Shown: piece after piece, positions 54,229 to 62,489 of the stretch
Layout: every line of letters starts with the position of its first letter
Numbering within the stretch: the first letter of the stretch is position 1
Source of the DNA: Asticcacaulis taihuensis
Lineage (GTDB): Bacteria; Pseudomonadota; Alphaproteobacteria; Caulobacterales; Caulobacteraceae
Assembly: GCF_900100255.1 (NCBI RefSeq)
Contig: NZ_FMTS01000001.1
Span: 1,364,001-1,428,000 of the forward strand
Direction: 5' to 3'
DNA: 64,000 bases
Program-made: the position numbers and the translations under genes
Notes under the pieces: model-generated
The model's input: only the letters and a program-made list of their open reading frames with translations
What the model was told of the DNA's origin: nothing
Databases searched by the model: none

Positions 54229-55122
54229 TCAGCCGACATCCGCCAGAGCCGCGCCGCGGGTGACGATGCGGTAGGCATCCGGACGCGACAATAGGGCACG
54301 GACCAAGGCATTATTAAGGCCGTGACCGGCGCGGATTCCTTCAAACCTGCCAAGAATGGGCATACCCAGCACATACAGGTCGCCGATGGCATCGAGGGCC
54401 TTGTGGCGGACGAATTCGTCGGCGAAGCGCAGGCCGCCTTCATTGAGGATCACGTCGCCGTCGATGACAATGGCATTATCCAGCGAACCACCGCGGGCCA
54501 AGCCGGCCTTGCGCAGGGCTTCGACGCCTTCGAGGAAGCCGAAGGTGCGCGCCGCCGACAACTCGTCACGGAAGGACTGCTCGGTGATGGCGAGATCAAC
54601 GACCTGGTGGCCGATGGGGGTGCCAGGAAAGTCAATTTCAAAACGGACTTCAAACTGGTCGGCCGGCTTAAGCGAAGCGCGCTTGTCGCCTTCGATGACC
54701 TCGACCGGCTTCAGAATCTCGATGACCTGTTGCGGCACGGCCTGGCGGCGGAAACCGGCCTGGTCGAGCAGTTGCACGAACGGCAGGGCCGAGCCATCCA
54801 TGATCGGCACTTCCGGACCATCCAGTTCAACAATGACGTTATCGATGCTCAGGGCGGCGAACGCGGCCATGACGTGTTCGATGGTCGAGACGGAAACGCC
54901 GGCGGCATTGGTGATGACGGTGCCCAGGGTCGTCTTGGTGACATTGTGGGCCAAGGCCGGGACGCGGTTATCGCGGTCGGTGATATCGGAGCGCACGAAC
55001 ACGACACCGGCGCCGGCAGGCGCCGAACGCACGACCATACGCACAGGCACGCCCGTATGCACGCCGATGCCGGCGATGATGGCCGCATGGGCCAGGGTCT
55101 GTTCGTTCTGATCAGGTAACAT
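54229..55122 (-). CDS. lpxC: UDP-3-O-acyl-N-acetylglucosamine deacetylase
   Basis: Zinc enzyme of the committed step of lipid A synthesis. From 55122 it has 297 residues: GIGVHTGVPVRMVV, the first zinc His in STIEHVMAAFAALSIDNV, the second His and Asp in HKALDAIGDLYVLG, and the catalytic His in AGHGLNNALVRALL. A GTG three codons upstream (55131) behind AAGAAGG is an alternative start. A terminator separates it from ftsZ. Confidence 0.95.
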   Translation of the reverse strand: MLPDQNEQTLAHAAIIAGIGVHTGVPVRMVVRSAPAGAGVVFVRSDITDRDNRVPALAHNVTKTTLGTVITNAAGVSVSTIEHVMAAFAALSIDNVIVELDGPEVPIMDGSALPFVQLLDQAGFRRQAVPQQVIEILKPVEVIEGDKRASLKPADQFEVRFEIDFPGTPIGHQVVDLAITEQSFRDELSAARTFGFLEGVEALRKAGLARGGSLDNAIVIDGDVILNEGGLRFADEFVRHKALDAIGDLYVLGMPILGRFEGIRAGHGLNNALVRALLSRPDAYRIVTRGAALADVG

Positions 55123-55166
55123 GACGCTCACCTTCTTGCCGCCCCCGCGTACATAAAATCCGGCGC

Positions 55167-55198
55167 AAAAAAAATGCGGGCGCATTTCTGGCCCGCAT
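55167..55198 (-). terminator. Rho-independent terminator after ftsZ
   Basis: On the minus strand ATGCGGGC, a 9-nt loop, GCCCGCAT, then T8. It lies 75 bp past the ftsZ stop and before lpxC, so lpxC is likely to have its own promoter or depend on read-through. Confidence 0.8.
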
Positions 55199-55272
55199 TC
55201 GATATCTCATTTTTGACGCCCGTTCACAAACGAACTTCTATTTCCGTTTGTAACGCCTTGCTTAACAAGCTT

Positions 55273-56952
55273 TTAATTAGCGAGGCGCCTTAAGAAAGAA
55301 GGGATTTCCAGATCGTCCTCCGTATCCATCGACGGCTGGACTTCCGAGCGCGTGGCCGGATTGAGATTCGTCTTGGCCTGAGCCTGGCCGGGCACATAGC
55401 GATCGGCTTCGTCCTGGACAGGCGCGGATTGGGCCACCGGCGCGGCCGGAGCGCTCTGGCGTTGCGGGAACAGGCCGCGCCAGAAGGATTCACGGCCTTC
55501 GTCTTCGGTGTTCAGACGCGGCGCGGGGGCCGGCTGGCTGGGGCGCGGGGCGGCAGTATGGGCGTAAGGGTTCGGGCGCTGGATCTGCGGTGTCACAGCA
55601 GGGCGCGGGGCGGGAGCCGGCGCTGAAACGGCCGGTGCTTCCTCATCTTCAACCATCGGATCGACGATCCGGCTGATGACGCGCGGTTCCTGTGACTGGA
55701 CCGGGGCCTGAGCGGGCGCAGCCGCCGGCGTGATGGTCGGCTGCGTCGGACGCTCTTCAAACAGGCTTGAGCGCGCGGCTGGCTGGACAGCGACAGGTCT
55801 CACCGGTGCCGAGGCGCCGGGTGCGGTACGAGCCTCTGCCGCCTGGACAGGAGCCGGTGCAGGGGCTGACGCCACAGGCGCAGCGGCCGGCGTTTCGGTG
55901 CGCGAACCATAGCCAAGGCCGAAGGTCGGCGGCGGCGTAGTGGTTTTCGGGGTCGAATTGGCGTTCGTCAGCGGCGTTTGCAAGGCCACGCCGTCCATAC
56001 CGGTGGCGACGACCGATACGCGCAGCTTGCCTTCCAGGTTCGGATCGAAGGCGGCACCAAAGATGATATTGGCTTCCGGATCGACTTCCGAAGAAATGGC
56101 ATTGGCAGCTTCATCGACTTCATGCAGGGTCATGTCGAGACCGCCGGTGACGTTCACCAGCACGGCCTTGGCGCCCTTGAGCGAGGTTTCGTCGAGCAGC
56201 GGGTTCTGGATGGCGTTCTGCGCCGCCAGCAGGGCACGGTCTTCGCCGGAGGCTTCGCCGGTGCCCATCATCGCCTTGCCCATGTCGGACATGACCGAAC
56301 GGACGTCGGCGAAATCGAGGTTGATCAGGCCCGGCAGAACCATCAGGTCGGTGATCGACCGCACGCCGGCGTGCAGCACCTGGTCGGCCATGCCGAAGGC
56401 TTCGGCGAAGGTGGTGCGCTCATTGGCGATACGGAAAAGGTTCTGGTTCGGAATGACGATCAGGGTATCGACATAGCGCTGCAACTCGGAAATGCCGGCA
56501 TCGGCCAGGCGCATCCGGTGACGGCCCTCGAAGGTGAAGGGCTTGGTGACCACGCCGACGGTCAGGATACCGCGCTCGCGGGCGCATTTGGCGATGATCG
56601 GGGCCGCACCGGTGCCGGTGCCGCCGCCCATGCCGGCGGTGATGAACACCATGTGCGCCCCTTCGAGGTGCTCGGTGATCATGTCGGCGGATTCTTCGGC
56701 GGCGGTCATGCCGACTTCGGGATGCGCACCCGCGCCCAGCCCCTGGGTAATACCGACGCCAAGCTGAATGCGCGCCTCGGTGCGCGAAAACTGGAGCTGT
56801 TGGGCGTCAGTATTGGCGACGACGAACTCCACGCCTTCGAGGCCGGCTTCAATCATGTTGTTTACGGCGTTGCCCCCGGCTCCGCCCACTCCAAACACGA
56901 CGATACGCGGCTTCAATTCTGTTGCGCGCGGCGCAGAAAGATGAATTGCCAT
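55273..56952 (-). CDS. ftsZ: Cell division GTPase FtsZ
   Basis: Tubulin-like GTPase that builds the Z ring. From 56952 ([20 protein letters not shown], as in Caulobacter) it has 559 residues; in-frame ATGs at 56973 and 56985 would add 7 or 11. The GTPase core has [19 protein letters not shown], the signature [13 protein letters not shown] and [11 protein letters not shown], and matches Caulobacter closely. A Pro/Ala-rich linker of about 220 residues follows, then the conserved C-terminal peptide [14 protein letters not shown], identical to Caulobacter's. The leader has a CtrA-like box and GANTC sites. Confidence 0.97.
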   Translation of the reverse strand: MAIHLSAPRATELKPRIVVFGVGGAGGNAVNNMIEAGLEGVEFVVANTDAQQLQFSRTEARIQLGVGITQGLGAGAHPEVGMTAAEESADMITEHLEGAHMVFITAGMGGGTGTGAAPIIAKCARERGILTVGVVTKPFTFEGRHRMRLADAGISELQRYVDTLIVIPNQNLFRIANERTTFAEAFGMADQVLHAGVRSITDLMVLPGLINLDFADVRSVMSDMGKAMMGTGEASGEDRALLAAQNAIQNPLLDETSLKGAKAVLVNVTGGLDMTLHEVDEAANAISSEVDPEANIIFGAAFDPNLEGKLRVSVVATGMDGVALQTPLTNANSTPKTTTPPPTFGLGYGSRTETPAAAPVASAPAPAPVQAAEARTAPGASAPVRPVAVQPAARSSLFEERPTQPTITPAAAPAQAPVQSQEPRVISRIVDPMVEDEEAPAVSAPAPAPRPAVTPQIQRPNPYAHTAAPRPSQPAPAPRLNTEDEGRESFWRGLFPQRQSAPAAPVAQSAPVQDEADRYVPGQAQAKTNLNPATRSEVQPSMDTEDDLEIPSFLRRLAN

Positions 56953-57060
56953 GTTATCCAGTGAACCTTTCATGATCTCTCCCATTCGGTTCTCCGTCCG
57001 GGACGAACGAATGAGTTTTCCGATCCCCGATGCCAGGGTCTTATGAGACTACAACTATGC

Positions 57061-57075
57061 TTAACGAATAGTTAC
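57061..57075. promoter_or_regulatory. CtrA-like box TTAA-N7-TTAC upstream of ftsZ
   Basis: TTAACGAATAGTTAC matches the CtrA consensus TTAA-N7-TTAA at 7 of 8 fixed bases, about 75-110 bp before ftsZ. CtrA represses ftsZ in Caulobacter. Confidence 0.6.
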
Positions 57076-57085
57076 CCGATAACTT

Positions 57086-57179
57086 GAGTCGGCTAAAAAG
57101 GAACCTGTTTTGGTAAGATTTTTTAACCAAAGTTACCGAAGTATGACTTTTTACACAGGCATTGAGTCAGAAAGGAGTC
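57086..57179. promoter_or_regulatory. Three GANTC (CcrM) sites in the ftsZ leader
   Basis: GAGTC occurs at 57086-57090, 57164-57168 and 57175-57179. GANTC is the CcrM methylation site of alphaproteobacteria, and ftsZ in Caulobacter is activated through promoter GANTC methylation. Confidence 0.6.
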
Positions 57180-57327
57180 ACGCGGGTTGCGTTTTTCGCG
57201 CGGAGGGTGAGCGCCCCTTTCCAGAGGATTAACGCATCACCTCTGGAGACGGTATCCGCTTAGTGATTTGCCCGTAAGTTCATACGCCCCGCCACCAGGA
57301 TGGGGAGGTACAAAAGGATGGGGGAAT
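57175..57327 (-). ncRNA. ssrS: Probable 6S RNA
   Basis: On the minus strand directly downstream of zapA, the place of 6S RNA in most proteobacteria. The sequence holds GGTGGCGGGGCGTATGAACT, then TACGGGCAAATCACTAAGCG, which resemble the conserved 5' half of alphaproteobacterial 6S RNA as I remember it. It can fold as a long rod: GGTGGCG pairs with CGCTCACC, a central bubble follows, and the top hairpin is CCAGAGG/CCTCTGG. No reading frame is convincing. Ends are estimated; the call rests on position, fold and remembered consensus. Confidence 0.62.
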
Positions 57328-57337
57328 ACGATTTCCT

Positions 57338-57664
57338 TTACGCCCCCAGCAGGCGCTCCAGCCGGGCCGCCGCGTCGGTTATGGCGAAGGCCGCCTTGCG
57401 TTCCATTTCATGCGCACCGGCATTCATGCGGGCATTGGCGGAATTGGCCTCGTCCAGTTGCAAGCGCAGGTCCTGCATTTCATCGATCATCAGCAGCGCG
57501 GCCATCAGGAACAGCCGCACCTCGCCGATCGAACCGACATCCGACACCACCATCTCGACATGCTCGTCAAACTTGCGCGCCAGTTCCTGCACGCGGCCTT
57601 CCTGGCCGTCGGCGCAACCGACCGTATAGGGCTTGTTGTTGACGCGGACCGTGACCTCTCCCAT
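57338..57664 (-). CDS. zapA: Z-ring associated protein ZapA
   Basis: A 108-residue FtsZ-binding protein: strand-rich head VTVRVNNKPYTVGCADGQE, the conserved VQELARKFDEHVEMV, FLMAALLMIDEMQDLRLQLD and a C-terminal coiled coil. Its ATG overlaps the stop of the upstream gene (TAATG). With ZauP it focuses the Z ring in Caulobacter. Confidence 0.93.
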   Translation of the reverse strand: MGEVTVRVNNKPYTVGCADGQEGRVQELARKFDEHVEMVVSDVGSIGEVRLFLMAALLMIDEMQDLRLQLDEANSANARMNAGAHEMERKAAFAITDAAARLERLLGA

Positions 57665-57963
57665 TACATCACCCCACTGACAAGCTGACGGATATTGGCG
57701 GCGGCGGCACCCAGAGCGGCATGGGCGGCGGAAGCCGCGGCCGCCAGTTCGGCATTGGAGGTGCGCGCCTCTTCCAGTTCGGCCAGCACCCGCTCATACT
57801 CGTCATTGGTGCCGGAGCCGGTGAATTCCGGCAGCGGTTCGCCGGATTGCAGCGCTCGCACACGCGCTTCAAGAGCCTCCAGCGCCCGGTCGAGCCGATC
57901 AACGGCGATACTCAGGCTGCTGCCCGTCTGATTCGGTGCCAAATGACTCTGAGAATGCTCCAT
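57664..57963 (-). CDS. zauP: ZauP-like coiled-coil division protein (DUF4164)
   Basis: A 99-residue, mostly helical protein (VDRLDRALEALEARVRALQS, YERVLAELEEARTSNAELA) starting at 57963 behind GGAGG. It lies directly upstream of zapA with a one-base stop/start overlap. ZauP, the ZapA upstream protein of Caulobacter, has this size, fold and position, and works with ZapA as a coiled-coil pair. The call is by synteny and coiled-coil build. Confidence 0.8.
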   Translation of the reverse strand: MEHSQSHLAPNQTGSSLSIAVDRLDRALEALEARVRALQSGEPLPEFTGSGTNDEYERVLAELEEARTSNAELAAAASAAHAALGAAAANIRQLVSGVM

Positions 57964-57999
57964 AACCGCTTTCCTCCGATATGCGCCGCGCTTTCTATC

Positions 58000-58128
58000 G
58001 ATTCGTCCGTTTCCGGACCAAAACCGGTAAGAATCGTGCGCAAAACGCATTAAATTCTACACTTAGCCGGCAAGTTCGGCTAAAGGCACGGCAAATCTCC
58101 GTACTCGTTAACACTTTAATAGAGACTC
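58000..58128. promoter_or_regulatory. Three GANTC sites between zauP and tkt
   Basis: GATTC at 58000-58004, GAATC at 58031-58035 and GACTC at 58124-58128 lie in the divergent 170-bp space between zauP and tkt. Cell-cycle control of the zauP-zapA transcript through CcrM is possible. Confidence 0.45.
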
Positions 58129-58132
58129 ACCC

Positions 58133-60127
58133 ATGTCCACAAGCGCTGTTGCAGCCGCTCCCACAACAAAGCCCTCCGGTGTTCTTATGGCGGATGCCAT
58201 CCGTGTCCTGTCGATGGAGGCGGTGCATAATGCCAAATCCGGCCATCAGGGGATGCCGATGGGCATGGCCGATGTCGCCACCGTCCTGTGGACCAAGTTC
58301 CTGAAGTACGATCCGAAGCATCCCGACTGGGCCGACCGCGACCGCTTTGTGCTCTCCGCCGGCCACGGCTCGATGCTGCTCTATTCGCTGCTTCACCTGA
58401 CCGGCTTCAAGTCGGTCTCGATGAAGGACATCGAGAATTTCCGCCAGTGGGGCTCCACCACCGCTGGTCACCCGGAATACGGCCATACCCCCGGCGTCGA
58501 ATGCACCACCGGCCCGCTTGGTCAGGGCCTGGCCACCGCCGTCGGCATGGCCATGGCCGAACGCCATCTTAATGCCCGCTTCGGTGACGATCTTGTCAAC
58601 CACAGGACCTGGGTCATCGCCGGCGACGGCTGCCTGATGGAAGGCGTGTCGCACGAAGCCATTTCGCTGGCCGGCCGTCTGAAGCTGAAGAACCTGATCG
58701 TCCTGTTCGACGACAATAATGTCACCATCGACGGTTACGCCACCGTAGCCGAAACCGGCGACCAGCTCGCCCGCTTCAAGGCCGCCGGCTGGGCCGTGAA
58801 GGCCGTTGACGGTCACGATCACTCGAAGATCGCCGCCGCCCTGCGCTGGGCCACCCAGCAGCAGAAGCCGGTCATGATCGCCTGCAAGACCGCCGTGTCG
58901 CGCCGTGCCGGCCCTAAGGAAGGCGACAAGCACGGCCACGGCTATAACCTGATGGACGATGAGATCAGGGCCGCCCGCGAACATATGGACTGGCTGGCCG
59001 CGCCCTTCACCCTGCCGGAAAACATCAGCAAGGCGTGGCTTGCCGCCGGCCGCAAGGGCACGAAGGTCCGCAAGGACTGGGATGCCCGCGCCAAGGCAAA
59101 CCCCAAGGGCGCCGAACTGGCCGCTGTCATGAAGGGCGACCTGCCCGCCAACGCCTTCGAAGCGCTGGATGCTCACATTGCCGATGCCATCGCCACCAGG
59201 CCGGCCGACGCCACCCGCTCCTGCTCCGGCAAGGCGCTGGCAGCGCTTACCCCAACCATCGACACCATGATCGGCGGCTCGGCCGACCTGACAGGCTCGG
59301 TCAATACCCTGGTCAAGGGCATGACCGCCTTTGATATCGACAACTACGCCGGCCGCTACGTCCACTACGGCGTGCGTGAATTCGGCATGGCCGCGGCGAT
59401 GAACGGCATGGCCCTGCACGGCGGCATCCTGCCCTATGCCGGCACCTTCTTCGTCTTCTCCGACTATAGCCGCCCGGCCATCCGCCTTGGCGCCCTGATG
59501 GGCGCCAAGGTCGTCCATGTCATGACGCACGATTCGATCGGCGTCGGCGAAGACGGCCCGACTCACCAGCCGGTCGAGCACCTGGCCTCCTACCGCGCCA
59601 TGCCCGGCCTGCACGTCTTCCGTCCGGCCGACATGGTCGAGGCCGCCGAATGCTGGAAGGCTGCGGTGAAGGCCAAGGGTCCGTCCATGCTGGTCCTGTC
59701 GCGCCAGAAGGTGCCGGCGGTGCGTACGCAAGCGGGTGATCTCTCCGCCAAGGGCGCTTACGAACTGGTCGCCGCTTCTGGTGAAGCCCGTGCCACCATC
59801 TTCGCCTCGGGCACGGAAGTCTCCATCGCCGTCGCCGCCCAAAAGCAACTGGAAGCCGACGGCATCCCGACCCGCGTCGTCTCCACGCCGTCGTGGGATG
59901 TCTTCGACGCGCAACCGGCCGCCTACCAGGCGCAGGTCATCGGCAAGGCGCCGGTGCGCATCGCCGTCGAAGCCGCCGCCCGCTTCGGCTGGGAACGTTT
60001 CATCGGCGAGGACGGCCTGTTCGTCGGCATGTCGAGCTTCGGCGCCTCGGCCCCGGCCGACCGCCTCTACAAGGAGTTCGGCATCACGGCTGAAAACGTC
60101 GTCGCCAAGGTCAAGGCCGCGCTGTAA
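58133..60127 (+). CDS. tkt: Transketolase
   Basis: Thiamine-diphosphate enzyme of the pentose phosphate pathway, 664 residues. Motifs: ANAIRVLSMEAV-like start with NAKSGHQGMPMGMADVA, the TPP-binding region from GDGCLMEGVSHEAISLAG to LFDDNNVTIDG, RYVHYGVREFGMAAAMNGMA with the catalytic Glu, and THDSIGVGEDGPTHQPVEHL. It is single and followed by a textbook terminator. Confidence 0.96.
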   Translation: MSTSAVAAAPTTKPSGVLMADAIRVLSMEAVHNAKSGHQGMPMGMADVATVLWTKFLKYDPKHPDWADRDRFVLSAGHGSMLLYSLLHLTGFKSVSMKDIENFRQWGSTTAGHPEYGHTPGVECTTGPLGQGLATAVGMAMAERHLNARFGDDLVNHRTWVIAGDGCLMEGVSHEAISLAGRLKLKNLIVLFDDNNVTIDGYATVAETGDQLARFKAAGWAVKAVDGHDHSKIAAALRWATQQQKPVMIACKTAVSRRAGPKEGDKHGHGYNLMDDEIRAAREHMDWLAAPFTLPENISKAWLAAGRKGTKVRKDWDARAKANPKGAELAAVMKGDLPANAFEALDAHIADAIATRPADATRSCSGKALAALTPTIDTMIGGSADLTGSVNTLVKGMTAFDIDNYAGRYVHYGVREFGMAAAMNGMALHGGILPYAGTFFVFSDYSRPAIRLGALMGAKVVHVMTHDSIGVGEDGPTHQPVEHLASYRAMPGLHVFRPADMVEAAECWKAAVKAKGPSMLVLSRQKVPAVRTQAGDLSAKGAYELVAASGEARATIFASGTEVSIAVAAQKQLEADGIPTRVVSTPSWDVFDAQPAAYQAQVIGKAPVRIAVEAAARFGWERFIGEDGLFVGMSSFGASAPADRLYKEFGITAENVVAKVKAAL

Positions 60128-60145
60128 GCAGTTACACAAACAAAT

Positions 60146-60183
60146 AAAAAAGCCCCGTCCGGAATTCGGACGGGGCTTTTTTA
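60146..60183 (+). terminator. Rho-independent terminator of tkt
   Basis: A perfect 11-bp stem AGCCCCGTCCG / CGGACGGGGCT with a GAATT loop (60151-60177), flanked by A and T tracts. Confidence 0.95.
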
Positions 60184-60244
60184 TTTTCTGCTTTCCATAA
60201 GGCGCCGATTGATGCCTCCGAAACAGGGCGACCTGCCCTGTTTC

Positions 60245-60264
60245 GGCAAGCGCGACTGCGCGCC
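60245..60264. repeat. 20-bp dispersed repeat, copy 2
   Basis: GGCAAGCGCGACTGCGCGCC, identical to 36887-36906, here in the 250-bp gap between tkt and the EF-hand gene. Confidence 0.6.
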
Positions 60265-60299
60265 GCGCACGTTTGCGCGTAAACTTCTTTCGAAAGAAA

Positions 60300-60329
60300 G
60301 AGCCGTGACAGCGGCGGCTGTCACGGCTC
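60300..60329. terminator. 13-bp perfect hairpin before the EF-hand gene's stop
   Basis: GAGCCGTGACAGC, a GGCG loop and GCTGTCACGGCTC. It lies 49 bp past the stop of the minus-strand EF-hand gene. On the minus strand it is followed by TCTTTCTTTCG, a fair U-rich tail, so it probably terminates that gene. Confidence 0.65.
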
Positions 60330-60377
60330 CGATCTGTCATGTCCGCTCCGGGGAGATACGGACATTACAGAAGCCTT

Positions 60378-60845
60378 TTAGCGTCCCTGCTGGGGCGCCA
60401 TATCCTGACGGTGATGGCGCCAGCCCTTATGGCCCTGCGACAATTCCGTGGCGTCAAGGAAGCCGTCATGGTTGGCGTCGGCCTTGTCGAAGCGGGCTTT
60501 CGCCATGGCTTCGCTTTCGGCCCACGACACCTTGCCGTCCTTGTCGGTATCGATACGGGCGAGCATTTTAGCCTGGCGTTCGGCGCGATGCGCCTGCCAG
60601 CCGGCCTTGAGTTCGTCCTTCGTTACCTTGCCGTCCTTATTGGCGTCGATCTCGTCAAAAGTCTTGGCGAGGCGGCCTTTAGCCTCGCTCTTATCGAGCG
60701 CGCCGTCCTTGTTAACATCGAGTGCATCAAAGCGTTGGCCGTGATGCTTATGGTTAGTCGTATCCGTAGCGGTCTGCGCCAGCGCGCCGCCCACAAGGGC
60801 TGCACCAAGCGCCATGATAGAAACAAACGTCAGTGTACGTGACAT
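60378..60845 (-). CDS. Exported EF-hand protein, four calcium loops
   Basis: A 155-residue exported protein (signal MSRTLTFVSIMALGAALVGGALA, start at 60845). It has four EF-hand loops of the D-x-N/D-x-D-G type: DVNKDGALDKSE, DANKDGKVTKDE, DTDKDGKVSWAE and DANHDGFLDATE. It should bind Ca2+ in the periplasm as a buffer or sensor. A second EF-hand gene lies upstream on the same strand with its own terminator between. Confidence 0.88.
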   Translation of the reverse strand: MSRTLTFVSIMALGAALVGGALAQTATDTTNHKHHGQRFDALDVNKDGALDKSEAKGRLAKTFDEIDANKDGKVTKDELKAGWQAHRAERQAKMLARIDTDKDGKVSWAESEAMAKARFDKADANHDGFLDATELSQGHKGWRHHRQDMAPQQGR

Positions 60846-60953
60846 GAGTTGAGTTCCTGAGTGGATAGAACGAACAGTCCCCATTCGTGCCGTTATCCAG
60901 TCAAACGGAAGCGGTGATATTTTCCGTCGCAAAAATTTTTGCGGAATTTTTTC

Positions 60954-60984
60954 ATAAAAAAAGACCGGAGCTTTCGCTCCGGCC
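60954..60984 (-). terminator. Rho-independent terminator between the EF-hand genes
   Basis: On the minus strand CCGGAGC, GAAA tetraloop, GCTCCGG, then TCTTTTTTT. It ends the upstream EF-hand transcript. Confidence 0.88.
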
Positions 60985-61036
60985 AGGTGTGCCATCCACG
61001 GCAACTTTTTCACCGCCCAGCGGCGAAATTACAGGA

Positions 61037-61501
61037 CTATCTTTCCGGCGGTGGGACCGGCGGACCATCTCCCTCAGGCCCGCCTTCAGGCGGCGGGGGC
61101 GGCGCCTTCAATTCGGTCTCATCGAGATAACCATCCTTATTGGCATCCATCCGAGCAAAATGGGCCTTCATCGGCGCGCTGAATTCCTCAAGGCTGATCC
61201 TGCCATCCTTGTCCGTATCAAGCTGTTTGAGATCAGGCCCATGGAAAGGCATGGGACCGCCCCTGCCTCGGGGGCCGTCATGTTCACGACCGCGCCAGTG
61301 ATCGCCATCGGGTCTTTTCGGACGGAAAGCGTCGAATTCGGCCTGACTGATCACGCCATCCTTATTGGTATCGATATCGCTGAAGGCCGGCCTGGCCGGG
61401 CCATCGGTCTTCGGGGCATCCATTCCGTCCGCCAGAGCCGGCAGGGCGCATATGCCGGCGAGTGTCAGGGACAGGCCCAACCAGTGAACAGGCTTTAACA
61501 T
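61037..61501 (-). CDS. Exported EF-hand protein, three calcium loops
   Basis: A 154-residue exported protein from the start at 61501 behind GAGGAGA (signal MLKPVHWLGLSLTLAGICALPALA). Loops: DTNKDGVISQAE, DTDKDGRISLEE and DANKDGYLDETE; a Gly/Arg/Pro-rich insert separates the first two, and the tail is Pro-rich (KAPPPPPEGG). It is divergent from a two-component system whose sensor may read an envelope signal. Confidence 0.86.
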   Translation of the reverse strand: MLKPVHWLGLSLTLAGICALPALADGMDAPKTDGPARPAFSDIDTNKDGVISQAEFDAFRPKRPDGDHWRGREHDGPRGRGGPMPFHGPDLKQLDTDKDGRISLEEFSAPMKAHFARMDANKDGYLDETELKAPPPPPEGGPEGDGPPVPPPER

Positions 61502-61724
61502 GCTGTTTCTCCTCGTCATTTCATCAAAGAGCGAAATATCGAACGCTCTTCACAGATCGTCAGAATGCGCCCGACATATTGCCCGCCGATGTCAGGCACG
61601 GCCCGAAATCAGGCCAAAATAAGATTTATTATGACAGCGGCGACATCGGAAAGCCGTAAGCCTGCGTCATTGCGGTCACAGGTCTTTTTCCTTATCAGCG
61701 CCCGCAATCACGAGTATCGTCGCC

Positions 61725-62477
61725 ATGTCATCAGCCATACAGTCCGCCATGCCCCAGACCGTCACCGCTGCCCCCACGCGCATCCTTGTCGTCGATGATG
61801 ACGCCGACCTGCGCGAACTGATCAGCGGTTTCCTGAGCCAGAATGGTTTCGAGGTCCAGACGGCCGCGCAAGGCCGCGATATGGAAAAGATCCTGGCGCG
61901 CGGCGATATCCAGCTGATCGTGCTTGATTACATGATGCCGGGTGAAGACGGCCTCAGCATATGCAAGCGGATCAACGAACAGGGTGGCCCGCCGGTCATC
62001 ATGCTGTCGGCGCGCGGCGAAGAGATCGACCGTATCGTCGGCCTCGAACTCGGCGCCGATGACTACATGGCCAAGCCATTCCATCCGCGCGAACTGCTGG
62101 CCCGCATCCGCGCCGTCATGCGCCGCCGCGAAGCCCGCAACGGCTTGAATGGTTTTGGGGGAGAAAAGTCGCCGATCACGCATTTCTTCAACTGGCAACT
62201 CGACAATATCAAGCGCACGCTTGTCCGCCCGGATGGCATCCAGGTGGCGCTTTCCAATGCCGAATTCGAACTGCTGCGCGTCTTCCTCGATCGCCCCGGT
62301 CGGGCGCTTTCCCGCGACCAGATTCTCGACTACCTGCACGGCCCCAATACCGACAGCTTCGACCGCGCCATCGATGTGCAGATTTCCCGTCTGCGCAAGA
62401 AGCTGAGCGACGATGCCAATGAAGACATTATCCGAACCATCCGCGGCATCGGCTACATGTTCAAGCCGTTAAAGTAA
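61725..62477 (+). CDS. OmpR-family response regulator
   Basis: A 250-residue regulator. The receiver has the acidic pocket VVDDD, the phospho-Asp68 in LIVLDYMMPGEDG, Thr/Ser in MLSARG and Lys in MAKPF; the C-terminal winged helix has SNAEFELLRVFLDRPGRALS, SRDQILDYLHG and DVQISRLRKKLSDD with IRTIRGIGYMF. It precedes the sensor kinase by 12 bp. By pathway logic it may control the adjoining EF-hand gene; no operator was found. Confidence 0.93.
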   Translation: MSSAIQSAMPQTVTAAPTRILVVDDDADLRELISGFLSQNGFEVQTAAQGRDMEKILARGDIQLIVLDYMMPGEDGLSICKRINEQGGPPVIMLSARGEEIDRIVGLELGADDYMAKPFHPRELLARIRAVMRRREARNGLNGFGGEKSPITHFFNWQLDNIKRTLVRPDGIQVALSNAEFELLRVFLDRPGRALSRDQILDYLHGPNTDSFDRAIDVQISRLRKKLSDDANEDIIRTIRGIGYMFKPLK

Positions 62478-62489
62478 CCGGAACCACCT

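Noticed and set aside
58127-60340. 737-residue minus-strand frame opposite tkt
   Set aside because: Antisense shadow; it even runs through the tkt terminator.
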